This document shows, piece by piece, positions 44,889 through 54,684 of a DNA stretch of 64,000 nt. The DNA lies in assembly GCF_021390535.1 (NCBI RefSeq), contig NZ_JAJUXG010000018.1, positions 62,001 to 126,000 of the forward strand. The letters are read 5' to 3'. How positions within the stretch are numbered: position 1 is the first letter of the stretch; every line of letters begins with the position of its first letter. A program made the translations under genes and the position numbers. Under the pieces are notes generated by a model. It searched no databases. It was not told the origin of the DNA and saw only the letters and a list, made by a program, of their open reading frames with translations. The DNA comes from Dyadobacter sp. CY312 (GTDB lineage Bacteria > Bacteroidota > Bacteroidia > Cytophagales > Spirosomataceae).

Positions 44889-46130
44889 ATGATTCGTTAC
44901 GAGCAGTTTACACTCGAAAATGGCCTGAAAGTTTTTGTTCATGAAGATTTTTCGACCCCGATGGCGGCGGTCAATATTCTATACAATGTTGGTTCGAGGG
45001 ACGAAGATGAAGAACGGACGGGTTTTGCTCACCTCTTTGAGCACCTGATGTTTGGGGGATCCAAAAACATTCCGAGCTACGATATTCCTGTTCAAAACGT
45101 GGGTGGAGAAAACAACGCATTCACTTCTCCTGACATTACCAATTACTACATTACCTTGCCCGCAGAAAATGTGGAAACAGCGTTCTGGCTTGAATCGGAC
45201 CGCATGATGAGCCTTTCGTTTGATCCAAATGTACTGGAAGTACAACGAAAAGTGGTGATTGAAGAATTCAAACAACGTTATTTAAATCAGCCGTATGGAG
45301 ATATATGGTTGAAATTACGTCCACTTGCATATCAAAAGCACCCATATCGGTGGGCAACAATTGGCAAAGACATTGAGCATATTGAACGTGCTACAATGGA
45401 AGATGTTAAGGCATTCTTCTTTAAATTTTACAGACCTAACAACGCGGTGATGGTGGTTGCCGGTGCGGTAACATTTGCACGTGTACAGGAATTGGCACAA
45501 AAATGGTTCGCCGAGATACCAGCCGGCGAACCTTATATTAGAAATGTCCATAAAGAACCGGCACAAACAGAAGCACGACATCTTGAAACCTCGGCGGCAG
45601 TGCCGCTCAATTCGTTGATCAAAGTTTTTCACACGCCTGGTCGTTACGAAGACGGATTTTATGCGACTGATCTTGTAAGTGATATTTTGGGCAGAGGAAA
45701 ATCGTCTCGTCTTTATCAGGCACTATTGAAAGAAAAACCACTTTTCAATAGCATCAGTGCAAGTGTAACCTCATCATTGGATCCGGGTCTGTTGTTAATT
45801 AAAGGAAACCTGAATCCCGGTGTGACGCTTGAAGAAGCAGACGAAGCGGTTAAAGAAATACTGCTTGAGTTTGTTCAAAACGGAGCTACGGATGACGAAA
45901 TAACCAAAGTAAAAAACCAAACTGAGGCAACCCTTGCGTTTTCAGAAGTGGAATTGCTTAATCGCGCCATGAACCTGGCTTTCGCAGCCAACGCCGGAAA
46001 CCCCGACTGGGCAAATGATGATGCCGAAATCATCCGAAATCTCACCAAAGAAGAAATCAACGAAGCCGCTGCAAAAGTGTTGAGGCCAGAAAATGGGTCG
46101 ACTTTGTATTATCGGGCGGAGAATAACTAG
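44889..46130 (+). CDS. M16 family metallopeptidase, pitrilysin-type
   Basis: A 413-residue zinc peptidase. The inverted zinc-binding motif HxxEH is HLFEH (residues 48-52) in GFAHLFEHLMFGGSKN, with the distal Glu in VVIEEFKQRYLNQPYG. The C-terminal half repeats the fold without a metal site, as in processing-peptidase alpha/beta-like single-subunit enzymes. The frame extends 13 codons upstream but the M16 fold begins at MIRYEQFTLENGLKVF. There is no signal peptide, so it should be cytosolic. Another M16 gene lies about 2.6 kb further on; they are not adjacent. Confidence 0.92.
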   Translation: MIRYEQFTLENGLKVFVHEDFSTPMAAVNILYNVGSRDEDEERTGFAHLFEHLMFGGSKNIPSYDIPVQNVGGENNAFTSPDITNYYITLPAENVETAFWLESDRMMSLSFDPNVLEVQRKVVIEEFKQRYLNQPYGDIWLKLRPLAYQKHPYRWATIGKDIEHIERATMEDVKAFFFKFYRPNNAVMVVAGAVTFARVQELAQKWFAEIPAGEPYIRNVHKEPAQTEARHLETSAAVPLNSLIKVFHTPGRYEDGFYATDLVSDILGRGKSSRLYQALLKEKPLFNSISASVTSSLDPGLLLIKGNLNPGVTLEEADEAVKEILLEFVQNGATDDEITKVKNQTEATLAFSEVELLNRAMNLAFAANAGNPDWANDDAEIIRNLTKEEINEAAAKVLRPENGSTLYYRAENN

Positions 46131-46151
46131 GATTGCAGTCTACCACCATTT

Positions 46152-46303
46152 CTTAATCCCATAGGGATGAAATATTGGTAGATAGAAATATAACACAATG
46201 CCATCCACAGTGCCGTAGGTACGCAATGTTGCGTACCTACGGCACTTAATGTAATATGTGTATTTTTAATTCCTACCAATATTGCATCCCTAACGGGATT
46301 AAG
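46152..46303. repeat. Palindromic MITE/REP-like repeat element
   Basis: About 150 bases with imperfect terminal inverted repeats of 30-31 bases (46152-46181 and 46273-46303; core AATCCC..GGGATG and CATCCC..GGGATT) enclosing a perfect palindrome of 17-base arms (46210-46226, 46229-46245) built on GTAGGTACGC. No coding potential. It lies between convergent genes. This form is that of non-coding repeat elements scattered in Bacteroidota genomes; only one copy is in the window, so its family is inferred. Confidence 0.65.
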
Positions 46304-46349
46304 TTATTGAAAATTCCATTTGGTCTCTCCCAACGAATCGCTTTAACAA

Positions 46350-47276
46350 CTACTTCGTCGGAACAAACACCCTCACCTCCGGATGCATGGTATACAGCCT
46401 GTTCGCTTTACCATCGTTTACGATAATACCACTAGAAGTGTTGTCCTTGACAATCGGGTTATTTGCGTACTTTTTCCAGTGAATTAAATCTTTTGACACC
46501 GCAATGTTGGTTGACCATTCCCGCCAGTCTTTGAAGGCGGACGCATGATAATAGGCGTAGTAAAGACCGTCGTGCTTAACGATCTGATTGAAGGCTACTG
46601 CGAACTTGTCGTATTCCTCAGGTCCGCAATTGAGCACCGGCTCGTCCTGAACATGGGTCCAGATTTTCAAATCTTTGGAGGTTGCCAACCAAACGGCGGC
46701 ATCATTTCTTTCATAAAATAAGTACCAGGTGTCCCCTTCTTTCCAGACTGTTGGTGTGCCATAGGGTCCTTTATCAATGGGTTTCCCATTTTTCGTCCAG
46801 ATGTCCAAAGCACCTTTATCATGCCAGTTTATACGATCTGATGAAGTCAGCAAATGTGCAGAATCGCCCCTGCTTTCTGCAAACATGTAATAGAGACTGT
46901 CTTGTTTTGTCACAAATACATCTTCAACCCAGATCGAGCGATGAATGGGATTGCCTGCATATCTTGTCCAGGTCAAACCGTCGGGTGAAGTAGCCAGACC
47001 AAGATATTTCATATTCTTTCCAGTCTTGCGGTCATAACCTGTATACCAGAGATAATAGGTGCTATCTTCTTTTATGATGTATCCCCGTTCGCGAATCTTC
47101 TCATCCCAGAGGGTAGAATCTCCCGTTCCTTCAAAAACCGGATTGCCTTCGTAGGGTTTAAACGAAACCAACTCCTCCGGAAACTCATCGGCAGTCTGGT
47201 CGCCAGCCTTATCTGATTTACCACAACCTGCCAAAATCAGGCAGTTTAGTAATAGAAACCAATATATTTTAGTCAT
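46350..47276 (-). CDS. Glycosidase-like five-bladed beta-propeller lipoprotein (GH43/GH117-type)
   Basis: A 308-residue lipoprotein (lipobox ILAGC). It has five repeats with the sequence feel of GH43/32/68/117 beta-propellers: YYLWYTGYDRKTGKN followed by LGLATSPDGLTWTRY, and later DTWYLFYERND, LYYAYYHAS and SKDLIHWKKYANNPIV. Acidic residues that could be catalytic exist but cannot be assigned confidently. It probably acts on oligosaccharides at the surface. Upstream on the same strand is the purple acid phosphatase gene; the two may be in one unit, 18 bases apart. Confidence 0.8.
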   Translation of the reverse strand: MTKIYWFLLLNCLILAGCGKSDKAGDQTADEFPEELVSFKPYEGNPVFEGTGDSTLWDEKIRERGYIIKEDSTYYLWYTGYDRKTGKNMKYLGLATSPDGLTWTRYAGNPIHRSIWVEDVFVTKQDSLYYMFAESRGDSAHLLTSSDRINWHDKGALDIWTKNGKPIDKGPYGTPTVWKEGDTWYLFYERNDAAVWLATSKDLKIWTHVQDEPVLNCGPEEYDKFAVAFNQIVKHDGLYYAYYHASAFKDWREWSTNIAVSKDLIHWKKYANNPIVKDNTSSGIIVNDGKANRLYTMHPEVRVFVPTK

Positions 47277-47294
47277 ATAAATAGTGAGACAAGT

Positions 47295-48605
47295 TTATCT
47301 TTTTTCAGGCACGTTTTGTGGGATCTTATCAATCACTTTATTGATTTTACCTTTTTGTTTAACCAGATCAAAAGCATCATACAACTCCCCGGTCGCAGTA
47401 TATGCCTTAAATTCCAATAGATCATTGTCTACCGTAATCACATGGTAAAGCTGGGTATACAGCGCCGAACGATCCATCCATGTCGCTTTTTCAACATTTG
47501 AGGCCGTCATTTTGGGGCCGCTTACAGAGACTACATACATCGTTGGCGAAACCGCTCCCTTTTGCTGCATCGGAATTTTCGCCATGCCTCTGGCGTAAGT
47601 ATGGTCATGTCCCTGCAATACCAGATCCACTTTGTATTTATCAAAAAGTGGCTTAAAAGTTTCACGCATCCGCTTGTTATCCCGCGTTGATTTTGGAGAA
47701 TATATCGGATGATGAAAAGTGACGCAAGTCCATTTATTGGGATTGTCTTTCAATACCTTTTCCATCCAGATACGTTGCTTTTCCAGATATTCATCTGACT
47801 CTTCGGCCTGATCAGAATTGAGTGAAATAAAACGCATTCCCTGAATGTCGGAGTAGTAGCAGGTTTCTTCAAGACCGGCAGGCCCGTTTTCAGGCAAAGT
47901 AAATTGTGGACGCCAGAATACCGAAGTTGTATTTTTCCCATTCGGACCATCATAATGATCGTGATTGCCGGGTGTAGGAAAACCGGGAATCATACTGTGA
48001 ATAAAACCTCCGGCTTCAAACCAATCTCCCCATTCTACATCTCTGTTTGCTTTGTTGATCAAATCTCCTGCGTACATCATCAACACGGCATCCGGTGCCT
48101 TTGCATAGGCATCACGCACCACACGAGACCACATGGAACGGATATTGGTTTGTACATCGCCATGATAGATAAAGGAAAACTTGCTGCCTGTTTTCCCTGC
48201 GGTGTTAAAATGTATCCATTCGCTCCACTGATCTCCCTGCCCTACCCGATATGCGTATTTTGTATTTGGTGTCAGATTGTCAAACACCAGAGAATGATAA
48301 GTGGCAGTTGGTGTATCTTCCCATTCCAGCTTTTCTGATTTCGCCTTGATCCTTTTCACTTCATCTGTAAACCTTGGATCGGCGCTTGCAACGGCAATTT
48401 CAGCAAAACTTTCTGTTACCAATTCCGAAGTTCGCCAGTTTACCGCCATGGATGTGGATGGATCGGCAGTCACGTTCAGGATAATCCTGTCGGGCATTAA
48501 CGAAGGCAAATATGGGTTTGCAGCCGACTGAGCGTGTAGATCCGCAAAAAACAGAGAGACAAAATAAACGGTAAGAACTTTGGAACAAACTTTAAATACT
48601 GACAT
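47295..48605 (-). CDS. Purple acid phosphatase-like metallophosphoesterase (exported)
   Basis: A 436-residue secreted phosphoesterase. The ATG at 48605 (preferred over 48638) gives a standard signal peptide ending LHAQ. An N-terminal fibronectin-like domain (residues 25-125) is followed by a calcineurin-like domain with metal-binding blocks GDVQTN, MYAGDLINKANRDVEWGDWF, TPGNHDHYDG, FHHPIYSPKS and QGHDHTYARG. This order and composition are those of purple acid phosphatases. Probable role: release of phosphate from organic esters outside the inner membrane. Confidence 0.92.
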   Translation of the reverse strand: MSVFKVCSKVLTVYFVSLFFADLHAQSAANPYLPSLMPDRIILNVTADPSTSMAVNWRTSELVTESFAEIAVASADPRFTDEVKRIKAKSEKLEWEDTPTATYHSLVFDNLTPNTKYAYRVGQGDQWSEWIHFNTAGKTGSKFSFIYHGDVQTNIRSMWSRVVRDAYAKAPDAVLMMYAGDLINKANRDVEWGDWFEAGGFIHSMIPGFPTPGNHDHYDGPNGKNTTSVFWRPQFTLPENGPAGLEETCYYSDIQGMRFISLNSDQAEESDEYLEKQRIWMEKVLKDNPNKWTCVTFHHPIYSPKSTRDNKRMRETFKPLFDKYKVDLVLQGHDHTYARGMAKIPMQQKGAVSPTMYVVSVSGPKMTASNVEKATWMDRSALYTQLYHVITVDNDLLEFKAYTATGELYDAFDLVKQKGKINKVIDKIPQNVPEKR

Positions 48606-48703
48606 ACCAACTGAATAAATGACCTTGATATTTTTCACAAAAAGTGATACATGTTTTACTATCCAAAAGCTGATAAAGGCTATTCCCAGGCCTGATTCGA
48701 CAC

Positions 48704-48737
48704 AAAAAAACCGGTCAGCGTTGACTGAACCGGTTTT
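48704..48737 (-). terminator. Minus-strand terminator after the second M16 gene
   Basis: Arms aaaaccggt-cag and ctgaaccggtttt pair with a one-base bulge; on the minus strand the hairpin is followed by seven T. It is 22 bases downstream of the M16 stop. Confidence 0.85.
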
Positions 48738-48758
48738 CTAAAAAGCTTCAAATCCTTC

Positions 48759-50048
48759 TTATTCTGGCAGGAAAGTGAGGTAGCTAAAATTGTCAGGATT
48801 GAACATTTCCTGTGCAATCTCCTGTAAGTGAGCCGAGGTGATGGCATGTATTTCAGTGAATATTTCAGGAAGAGAATCTACCTTTCCGGTATCCAGCAAA
48901 CTTTTCGCCATCATGAGCATAAAACTCATATTACTTTCTTCCGACATCGCCAATTGCCCCATCAGCTGTACTTTGGTCTGGTGAAGCTGCATGGTCGTAA
49001 GCGGCACTTCACGCACTTTTTTCAATTCTTTATTGATCAAAGCAATGCTTTTTGACAATTGCTTTGGTTCAGTGCCAAAGAAAATACCCATAAAGCCAGT
49101 GTCCAGATATGGTGTGTAATTCCCCTCAATCGAATATACATATCCATTCTTCTCCCGCAGCGACAGGTTGAATCTTGAATTCATGCCCGGTCCGCCAAGT
49201 AAATTGATCAACATAAAAAACGGAAGTCTTTTATCGTTATGCAACGCGTAGGCCGGCTGACCCATAGCGCATTGTGCCTGTGATATAGCCCGTTCCTTTT
49301 GCTGAATTATAGGCGTATACAGTCCCGGTGCACTTCGTTGCCTCACCGTGGTTTTGGCAGGAATATCTCCCAGGTATTTTTCTGCAACCCTGATCACTTT
49401 TGAAAACGGCAACCGACTTACAGACGACACCACAATTCTTTCGGTATCAATATTATCGTTGATAAACTGATGCAGTTGATCACGGTCAAAAGAATTGACG
49501 GTTTCCGCAGTCCCCAAAATGTTGCTTCCCAACGCATGATTGGCAAAAACCAATTGGTCAAAATCGTCCTGAATGGCATCTTCCGGAGAATCGACATACA
49601 TCGACATCTCTTCCAGAATTACATTTTTCTCCCTTTCTATCTGCTTTTCAGGAAATACGGAATGAAAAGTAATATCCGCCAGCAGTTCCAGTGCCTTATC
49701 GAAATGGTCGTCCAGAACGGAGGCGTGAAAGCATATTTTTTCTTTGGTGGTATAGGCATTCAGCTCCCCGCCTACATTTTCGAGCCGATTGATGATATGG
49801 AAAGAACTGCGCTTTTCGGTGCCTTTAAAGGCCATATGTTCCCAAAAGTGTGCAAGCCCTTGCTGGTGAGGCAACTCGTCACGGCTACCAATGTCCAGCA
49901 TAATACCGCAATGAGCAATTTGAGTATAAGGAACCTGTTTATGCGCAATACGAATTCCGTTGGAAAGCGTATGTAACTGATATTCTTCGGTAAGCGGTAA
50001 AGATGTTGCTTTGGAGTTTCCTCTTTTGCGAATGTTATTTCTCTTCAT
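48759..50048 (-). CDS. M16 family metallopeptidase
   Basis: A 429-residue pitrilysin-type zinc peptidase. The HxxEH motif is HFWEH at residues 67-71 in LAHFWEHMAFKGTEKRSS, and the downstream Glu lies in NVILEEMSMYVDSPEDAIQ. It is cytosolic, with no signal peptide. The ATG at 50048 is preferred over 50075 because the longer N-terminus lacks family similarity. Compared with the other M16 protein in this window it has a different C-terminal half, so they are paralogues rather than a processing-peptidase pair. Confidence 0.9.
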   Translation of the reverse strand: MKRNNIRKRGNSKATSLPLTEEYQLHTLSNGIRIAHKQVPYTQIAHCGIMLDIGSRDELPHQQGLAHFWEHMAFKGTEKRSSFHIINRLENVGGELNAYTTKEKICFHASVLDDHFDKALELLADITFHSVFPEKQIEREKNVILEEMSMYVDSPEDAIQDDFDQLVFANHALGSNILGTAETVNSFDRDQLHQFINDNIDTERIVVSSVSRLPFSKVIRVAEKYLGDIPAKTTVRQRSAPGLYTPIIQQKERAISQAQCAMGQPAYALHNDKRLPFFMLINLLGGPGMNSRFNLSLREKNGYVYSIEGNYTPYLDTGFMGIFFGTEPKQLSKSIALINKELKKVREVPLTTMQLHQTKVQLMGQLAMSEESNMSFMLMMAKSLLDTGKVDSLPEIFTEIHAITSAHLQEIAQEMFNPDNFSYLTFLPE

Positions 50049-50138
50049 TTCTGGTAAACACAAAATCCCCGCCAATAATTTTCGGCGGTCTGCACAAAAT
50101 TACGGACTTTTGCCCAAAACCCTTATATTGTATCATTT

Positions 50139-51269
50139 ATGCGTATTGGATTTGACGCCAAAAGAGCGTTTGCGAACAAAACAGGGCTTGGAAATTACAG
50201 CCGCTTTGTACTCGACACATTGCTTAAAAATGAAAAGGGCAATGAATATCTGGCTTACACCCCCAAAAACAATCAAAATCTCTTTCCTGAATTTCCTGAA
50301 AATCTGATCAGAAAGCCGACTTCGTTTCTTGATAAAAAACTTTCGGCATACTGGCGTTACGCTTCGGTTACCAGTCAGCTCAAAAAGGACAAGGTCGATG
50401 TATTTCATGGTCTCAGTCACGAGATACCACAAGGACTTGAAAGCGCAGGAATAGCATCGGTAGTGACCATTCATGATCTGATATTTGAAAAACTCCCTTC
50501 ACACTTCAAAGCAATAGACAGGGTTATTTACAGGCACAAGTTTAAATCGGCCTGTAAAAGGTCGGATCTGGTAATCGCAATTAGCGAACAAACCAAACGC
50601 GACCTTGTTGATCTGTATACGGTCGATCCGGATAAAATAAAAGTGGTTTACCAGGATTGCAATCCTATTTTCAAACAGCGGGTTGACCAAAATCTGCAAC
50701 ATGAAATTTTGAAGCAATATGGAATTGATGGTCCTTACATTCTTTGTGTAGGAACCATTGAGGAGCGCAAAAATCAGCTCAAACTTGTGGAGGCTTTTTC
50801 GCTGATGAGAAAGGGCGATTTCAAACTGGTTCTTGTGGGCAAACAGACGCCTTATACCAGCAAAATTCTGGATTTCGTTCAGCTAAATAAACTTCAAAGT
50901 CAGGTTATTTTACTTCAAAATGTACCTACCGAACATTTACCTGCTCTGTACCAGGCAGCTGAAATATTTGCGTACATCTCTGTTTATGAAGGTTTTGGAA
51001 TCCCTATTCTCGAATCTCTTCATAGCGGGACACCGGTGGTAGCAGCCAAAGGGTCATGTCTTGAAGAAGCAGGCGGGCCGGGTGGTTTATATGGAAATCC
51101 TGACGACGCCGAAGACATTGCTACTCAGCTGGAAAAGATACTTTATGATTCAGAGCTGCAACAATCCCTCATTAGTGCCGGAAAAATACACGCGGAAAAG
51201 TTTGAAGGAAAACATATTGCCTCCGAACTTGTCGCTCTATATCAGGAAGTAAAAAGGCTGCATCGTTAA
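50139..51269 (+). CDS. Glycosyltransferase family 4 (GT-B)
   Basis: A 376-residue glycosyltransferase with the GT-B fold of family GT4, which moves sugars from nucleotide donors onto lipid-linked or polysaccharide acceptors. The N-terminal domain begins with RIGFDAKRAFANKTGLGNYS, and the donor-binding part has YEGFGIPILESLHSGTPVVA with the EX7E-type Glu pair, then CLEEAGGPGGLYGNPDDAED. The donor and acceptor are unknown. It is not linked to other polysaccharide genes; the end of the gene overlaps a hairpin that serves the neighbouring minus-strand gene. Confidence 0.92.
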   Translation: MRIGFDAKRAFANKTGLGNYSRFVLDTLLKNEKGNEYLAYTPKNNQNLFPEFPENLIRKPTSFLDKKLSAYWRYASVTSQLKKDKVDVFHGLSHEIPQGLESAGIASVVTIHDLIFEKLPSHFKAIDRVIYRHKFKSACKRSDLVIAISEQTKRDLVDLYTVDPDKIKVVYQDCNPIFKQRVDQNLQHEILKQYGIDGPYILCVGTIEERKNQLKLVEAFSLMRKGDFKLVLVGKQTPYTSKILDFVQLNKLQSQVILLQNVPTEHLPALYQAAEIFAYISVYEGFGIPILESLHSGTPVVAAKGSCLEEAGGPGGLYGNPDDAEDIATQLEKILYDSELQQSLISAGKIHAEKFEGKHIASELVALYQEVKRLHR

Positions 51270-51278
51270 ATGCAGCCT
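51255..51278 (-). terminator. Terminator for the minus-strand TPR gene, inside the glycosyltransferase 3' end
   Basis: Eight-base perfect arms (51255-51262 and 51271-51278) flank the stop codon of the plus-strand gene. On the minus strand the stem is followed by five T. It lies 5 bases after the TPR gene stop. Confidence 0.75.
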
Positions 51279-51282
51279 CGTC

Positions 51283-52686
51283 TTATTTCTCTCTGTATTG
51301 TTCGATAATTCTATACAGTGCTTTTTGCTTTTCCAGATCAGGAAAGAAGTCAAAAAGCTGAACATGGGAGTCGTAATCAAGCGTGAGTGCTACTTCCAGA
51401 TTTATTAAAGCCTCGCGATAGTCACCGGAATGGATTTGATACACCGCCATTCTATAATACAGATCAGCCTCCTCTGGCATTTCATCAATAGCGGCCTGAA
51501 GCAAATCGCAGGCACGCGCATAATTGCCCTGATCGAAGAGTACGTGTGACCATTTCAGCCAGATATCCGGATTAGAAGGCTCTATCTCAGCAGATTTCTC
51601 AAAGGCCTCGAAGGCAGATACGATATTTCCTATACGGAACTCAACTTCCGCCAATGCGAGCCAGTAATCCGGATTTAGTTCTGTGATCTGTATTGCCTTA
51701 CGCAAAAAACCAGCGGCTTCATACCAACGCCCAAGCTCGCTGAAACAAATTCCCATACCATACCAACCATCGTCCCACTGGTTATCCAGCTTCACGGTCT
51801 GCCGGTAATATTTGATGGCAGTTTCAAACTCACCCAGTTTTTCATAGCAGGTCGCCAGACAGCAGCATGTTTCTGGTTGCTCACCTTCCAGCTCTATTGC
51901 TCTGATATACTGCGTTTTGGCATCATCATATTTTTCGAGGTTCATGTAAGAACTTCCCAGCTGAAAAAATGCAGACGCAAAATCGTCTTTTACCAGCGTT
52001 GCGTATTCATAGGCATTCACGGCATCCTCGTATCTTTCAAGTTTACTGAAAGCAATACCAAGATTATACCAGGCATGATGCGAAAACGGATCCCTGTCCA
52101 CCAGTTCATGGTAATAGTCGAGGTGGTCTTCAAGCTGCCCTACCAGGTCCAGGCAATGCGCCAGTTCGTACAGCGCACTTTCATTATTGAGATTTCTTCG
52201 GAGTGAGCGTTTGTAATTTACAATCGCCTCATCATATTTCCCCCAGTTTTGGTAAGTCTGACCGATCTGAAAATAAATCTCATCCTGATCTTCAACCCGG
52301 TTTAGTAAACCTTCCAGAATAGAAATGGCTTCTTCATACTCACCCATCATGTTGGAAATCCCAACCTGCATAAAGGTAATTTCAAGATCTCCCGGATGAA
52401 AAAGTGAAGCACGTTCAAGAATTTCCATGGCCAGATCGTGTTCGCCACGGTTGGCATGTAACTGAACTTTACTAAGAAGCAGATCCAACGAATAAGGAAA
52501 GTCGGCCAGGCCTCTTTCGCACGCCTGAAATGCCTTGTCCCAATCACCTTTCTCTATATAATGTGCAGTTACCTTTTCGTATGTTTCCAAATCAAAAAAG
52601 GTCTGCTCATTGGTTTTAATCATTCTTTCAAACCGAAGCAGGGTTTCTTTCATGTAATCTTTTCTTTCCCCGAAATTTTTCTCCAT
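51283..52686 (-). CDS. Tetratricopeptide repeat protein
   Basis: A 467-residue cytosolic protein with about twelve TPR-type helical pairs. Clear units are AICFSELGRWYEAAG-like and GIAFSKLERYEDAVNAYE, AFFQLGSSYMNLEKYDDAK and CLATCYEKLGEFETAIKYY. The start ATG at 52686 follows a non-conserved region. It has no other domain or motif, and the neighbours do not suggest a partner. Its terminator overlaps the end of the convergent glycosyltransferase gene. Confidence 0.9.
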   Translation of the reverse strand: MEKNFGERKDYMKETLLRFERMIKTNEQTFFDLETYEKVTAHYIEKGDWDKAFQACERGLADFPYSLDLLLSKVQLHANRGEHDLAMEILERASLFHPGDLEITFMQVGISNMMGEYEEAISILEGLLNRVEDQDEIYFQIGQTYQNWGKYDEAIVNYKRSLRRNLNNESALYELAHCLDLVGQLEDHLDYYHELVDRDPFSHHAWYNLGIAFSKLERYEDAVNAYEYATLVKDDFASAFFQLGSSYMNLEKYDDAKTQYIRAIELEGEQPETCCCLATCYEKLGEFETAIKYYRQTVKLDNQWDDGWYGMGICFSELGRWYEAAGFLRKAIQITELNPDYWLALAEVEFRIGNIVSAFEAFEKSAEIEPSNPDIWLKWSHVLFDQGNYARACDLLQAAIDEMPEEADLYYRMAVYQIHSGDYREALINLEVALTLDYDSHVQLFDFFPDLEKQKALYRIIEQYREK

Positions 52687-52873
52687 CACACGAACAATTA
52701 AGTTAGAGGTTGGTATTACTCTGAACAAGCAAAATGCTGTATACCATCTGTACGAACGGATTCTCTCGAAGTTAACTGTAATTCAAACCTCAAAATCCCC
52801 TATTCGATGATTGTTTATTCAGACGGAATACAACCTTGATAATGAAAGAAAGTTAAAAATAATTCCTTGCTTA

Positions 52874-53872
52874 TCAAATCTTGCCCAGCAAACTTTCGCT
52901 TACACGCGCCACCGTTTTCTCAATGGGTTGAAAGTTAAATCCTAAGGCATTTTTTATTTTTGAATTATCGTAACGAATCTTCCGCCCTGCCGACTGCGCA
53001 GTTTCCCGGGTAATCAATGGCTTGGTTCCAAGCAGGAATGTCCGTACTGCTTCTATCCGCCAGATAGCGCCGGCGAGTCCCGCTCCCACCTTGTACGAAG
53101 GTCGCTTTTTTTTCATCGCATCGGCCATCAGATTGAAGAGGTTTTGATACGAAATACTTGCTCCGTTCAGTAAAAACCGCTCTCCCGAAATGTCAGAAAA
53201 GAGCAAGCGTACCACCGCTTCCGATACATCCTTTACGTCCACGCAATTGGCAACACCTTCGGTATAAAATGGCTTTTCTCTGTATACATACCGAAAAAGC
53301 TGTGTGCTGCTCTTGCCCCAGTCGCCCTCTCCCAGTACAATCGTTGGATTCACAATCACAGCATTCAAACCTTCGGCGATCCCGCGCCAAACTTCCAGTT
53401 CGGACAGGTATTTGGTCTTCGCATATTCGGAATTTTCAGGAGAATCTTCCCAGCGTTGGGTTTCATCCAACACCAGCTCTTGCCCGGGAGTAGTCTTTCG
53501 GGAATCAGGTCTTCCAATGGCTGCAATACTGCTTACATGGCATAGTTTACCAATGCCGTGCTTCAGACAGGCATTTACAACGTTCGCGGTTCCTTCTACA
53601 TTTACTTTATACATCATTTTGCGATCGCGGGGCACAAAAGATACAACAGCAGCAGTGTGAACGACATAATCTATTCCGTTCAGTGCTTTTTCAAGGGAAG
53701 AAATATCCAGGATGTCACCTTCAACCCACTGTATCTGATTTTCAATATCAGCAAGCAGACTTCTGTCAGATCCGATGCGAAACAATGCATACACAGAATG
53801 ATTTTCAGAAAGAAGCTGGCGTGTTACCGTACTTCCAACAAGGCCAGTAGCTCCTGTAATGAGGATTTTCAT
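52874..53872 (-). CDS. NAD-dependent epimerase/dehydratase family protein
   Basis: A 332-residue extended short-chain dehydrogenase/reductase. The NAD(P)-binding motif GATGLVGSTVTRQLL is at residues 7-21, followed by DIENQIQWVEGDI, the central CHVSSIAAIG segment, and the catalytic Tyr/Lys in EYAKTKYLSELEV. It resembles dihydroflavonol 4-reductase/UDP-sugar epimerase-like proteins, so the substrate is not assignable. It is monocistronic, about 190 bases from the TPR gene. Confidence 0.9.
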   Translation of the reverse strand: MKILITGATGLVGSTVTRQLLSENHSVYALFRIGSDRSLLADIENQIQWVEGDILDISSLEKALNGIDYVVHTAAVVSFVPRDRKMMYKVNVEGTANVVNACLKHGIGKLCHVSSIAAIGRPDSRKTTPGQELVLDETQRWEDSPENSEYAKTKYLSELEVWRGIAEGLNAVIVNPTIVLGEGDWGKSSTQLFRYVYREKPFYTEGVANCVDVKDVSEAVVRLLFSDISGERFLLNGASISYQNLFNLMADAMKKKRPSYKVGAGLAGAIWRIEAVRTFLLGTKPLITRETAQSAGRKIRYDNSKIKNALGFNFQPIEKTVARVSESLLGKI

Positions 53873-53940
53873 GCAAGCTGTAATCTAATGAAATCCAAAG
53901 TTCGGGGTTAAAGTCGGATCAGACAACAGCTATGTCGTTA

Positions 53941-54624
53941 TTAAAAGGTTATTCCAGTAACTATTTGAAATGTTCTTGTTTTTAAATCGGAGTAACTTTG
54001 CGCATTTGGGAAAGGATCTTTTATCTTGTATGTTCCAACAGCTTCATCTACCCTTATACTTATAGGAACACTTAGTTTCCAAAGGTTCACTTCGGCACCC
54101 ACACCGGCAATTAAACCAACTCTATCTTGTGAAGTGGTTGACTGCAGATTGATATCCGAAGCGAAAGGGGTACAACCTATAACACCGCAAACGGCTCCAC
54201 TCCTTCGGTTTCTCAAAGAAGTCCTAAACTTAAAAGAAGATCCAATTTCTACATAAGGACGAATACGACCATTCCCTATGGTGTAGCGAATCAAAAGCGG
54301 AATATGGATAGATTCTGATTCCCACTTACCTTCTACACTTCCCCAACTGTGGGGGCCATCACTATACATTTGACTAAGCTCGCTCCAATGTGGTTGAAGT
54401 AATACAGAAGCTCCCTTCAATTTTCCTCCCACCTGATATTGCAAGCTCAAACCACCTAGAAATCCAGAAGTAGACTTCCACTTATTCGTATCAAAAACTT
54501 TTCCATAGGGCTGGATTCCTGCAATTACACCAAAGTGCCATTTTCTGGTATCTCGACTTTCTTGTGCGAAATTGTCAAGAGAAACCAAACTAAGAAGGAT
54601 CGAAAGTAGAGTTATGTTTTTCAT
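53941..54624 (-). CDS. Outer-membrane beta-barrel (PorT-type) protein
   Basis: A 227-residue exported protein with signal peptide (LLSILLSLVSLDNFAQ) and alternating amphipathic strands, each 8-12 residues, ending in the aromatic TGITF, as expected for an outer-membrane barrel of eight strands. A central Cys-containing loop (CGVIGCTPFASD) is unusual. PorT-like barrels have been linked to T9SS in Bacteroidota, but many are unrelated. The XRE regulator/membrane protein gene pair lies just upstream. Confidence 0.82.
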   Translation of the reverse strand: MKNITLLSILLSLVSLDNFAQESRDTRKWHFGVIAGIQPYGKVFDTNKWKSTSGFLGGLSLQYQVGGKLKGASVLLQPHWSELSQMYSDGPHSWGSVEGKWESESIHIPLLIRYTIGNGRIRPYVEIGSSFKFRTSLRNRRSGAVCGVIGCTPFASDINLQSTTSQDRVGLIAGVGAEVNLWKLSVPISIRVDEAVGTYKIKDPFPNAQSYSDLKTRTFQIVTGITF

Positions 54625-54684
54625 CCTGAAAATTTGAAAGGTCCTCTCTCTAAGACACCAAAATACTAAATTGGTTGTAACTCA

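Noticed and set aside
44889-50048. The two M16 peptidases as a heterodimeric processing peptidase
   Set aside because: Each protein keeps its own zinc-binding HxxEH motif and they are encoded on opposite strands several genes apart, so a paired alpha/beta arrangement is unlikely.
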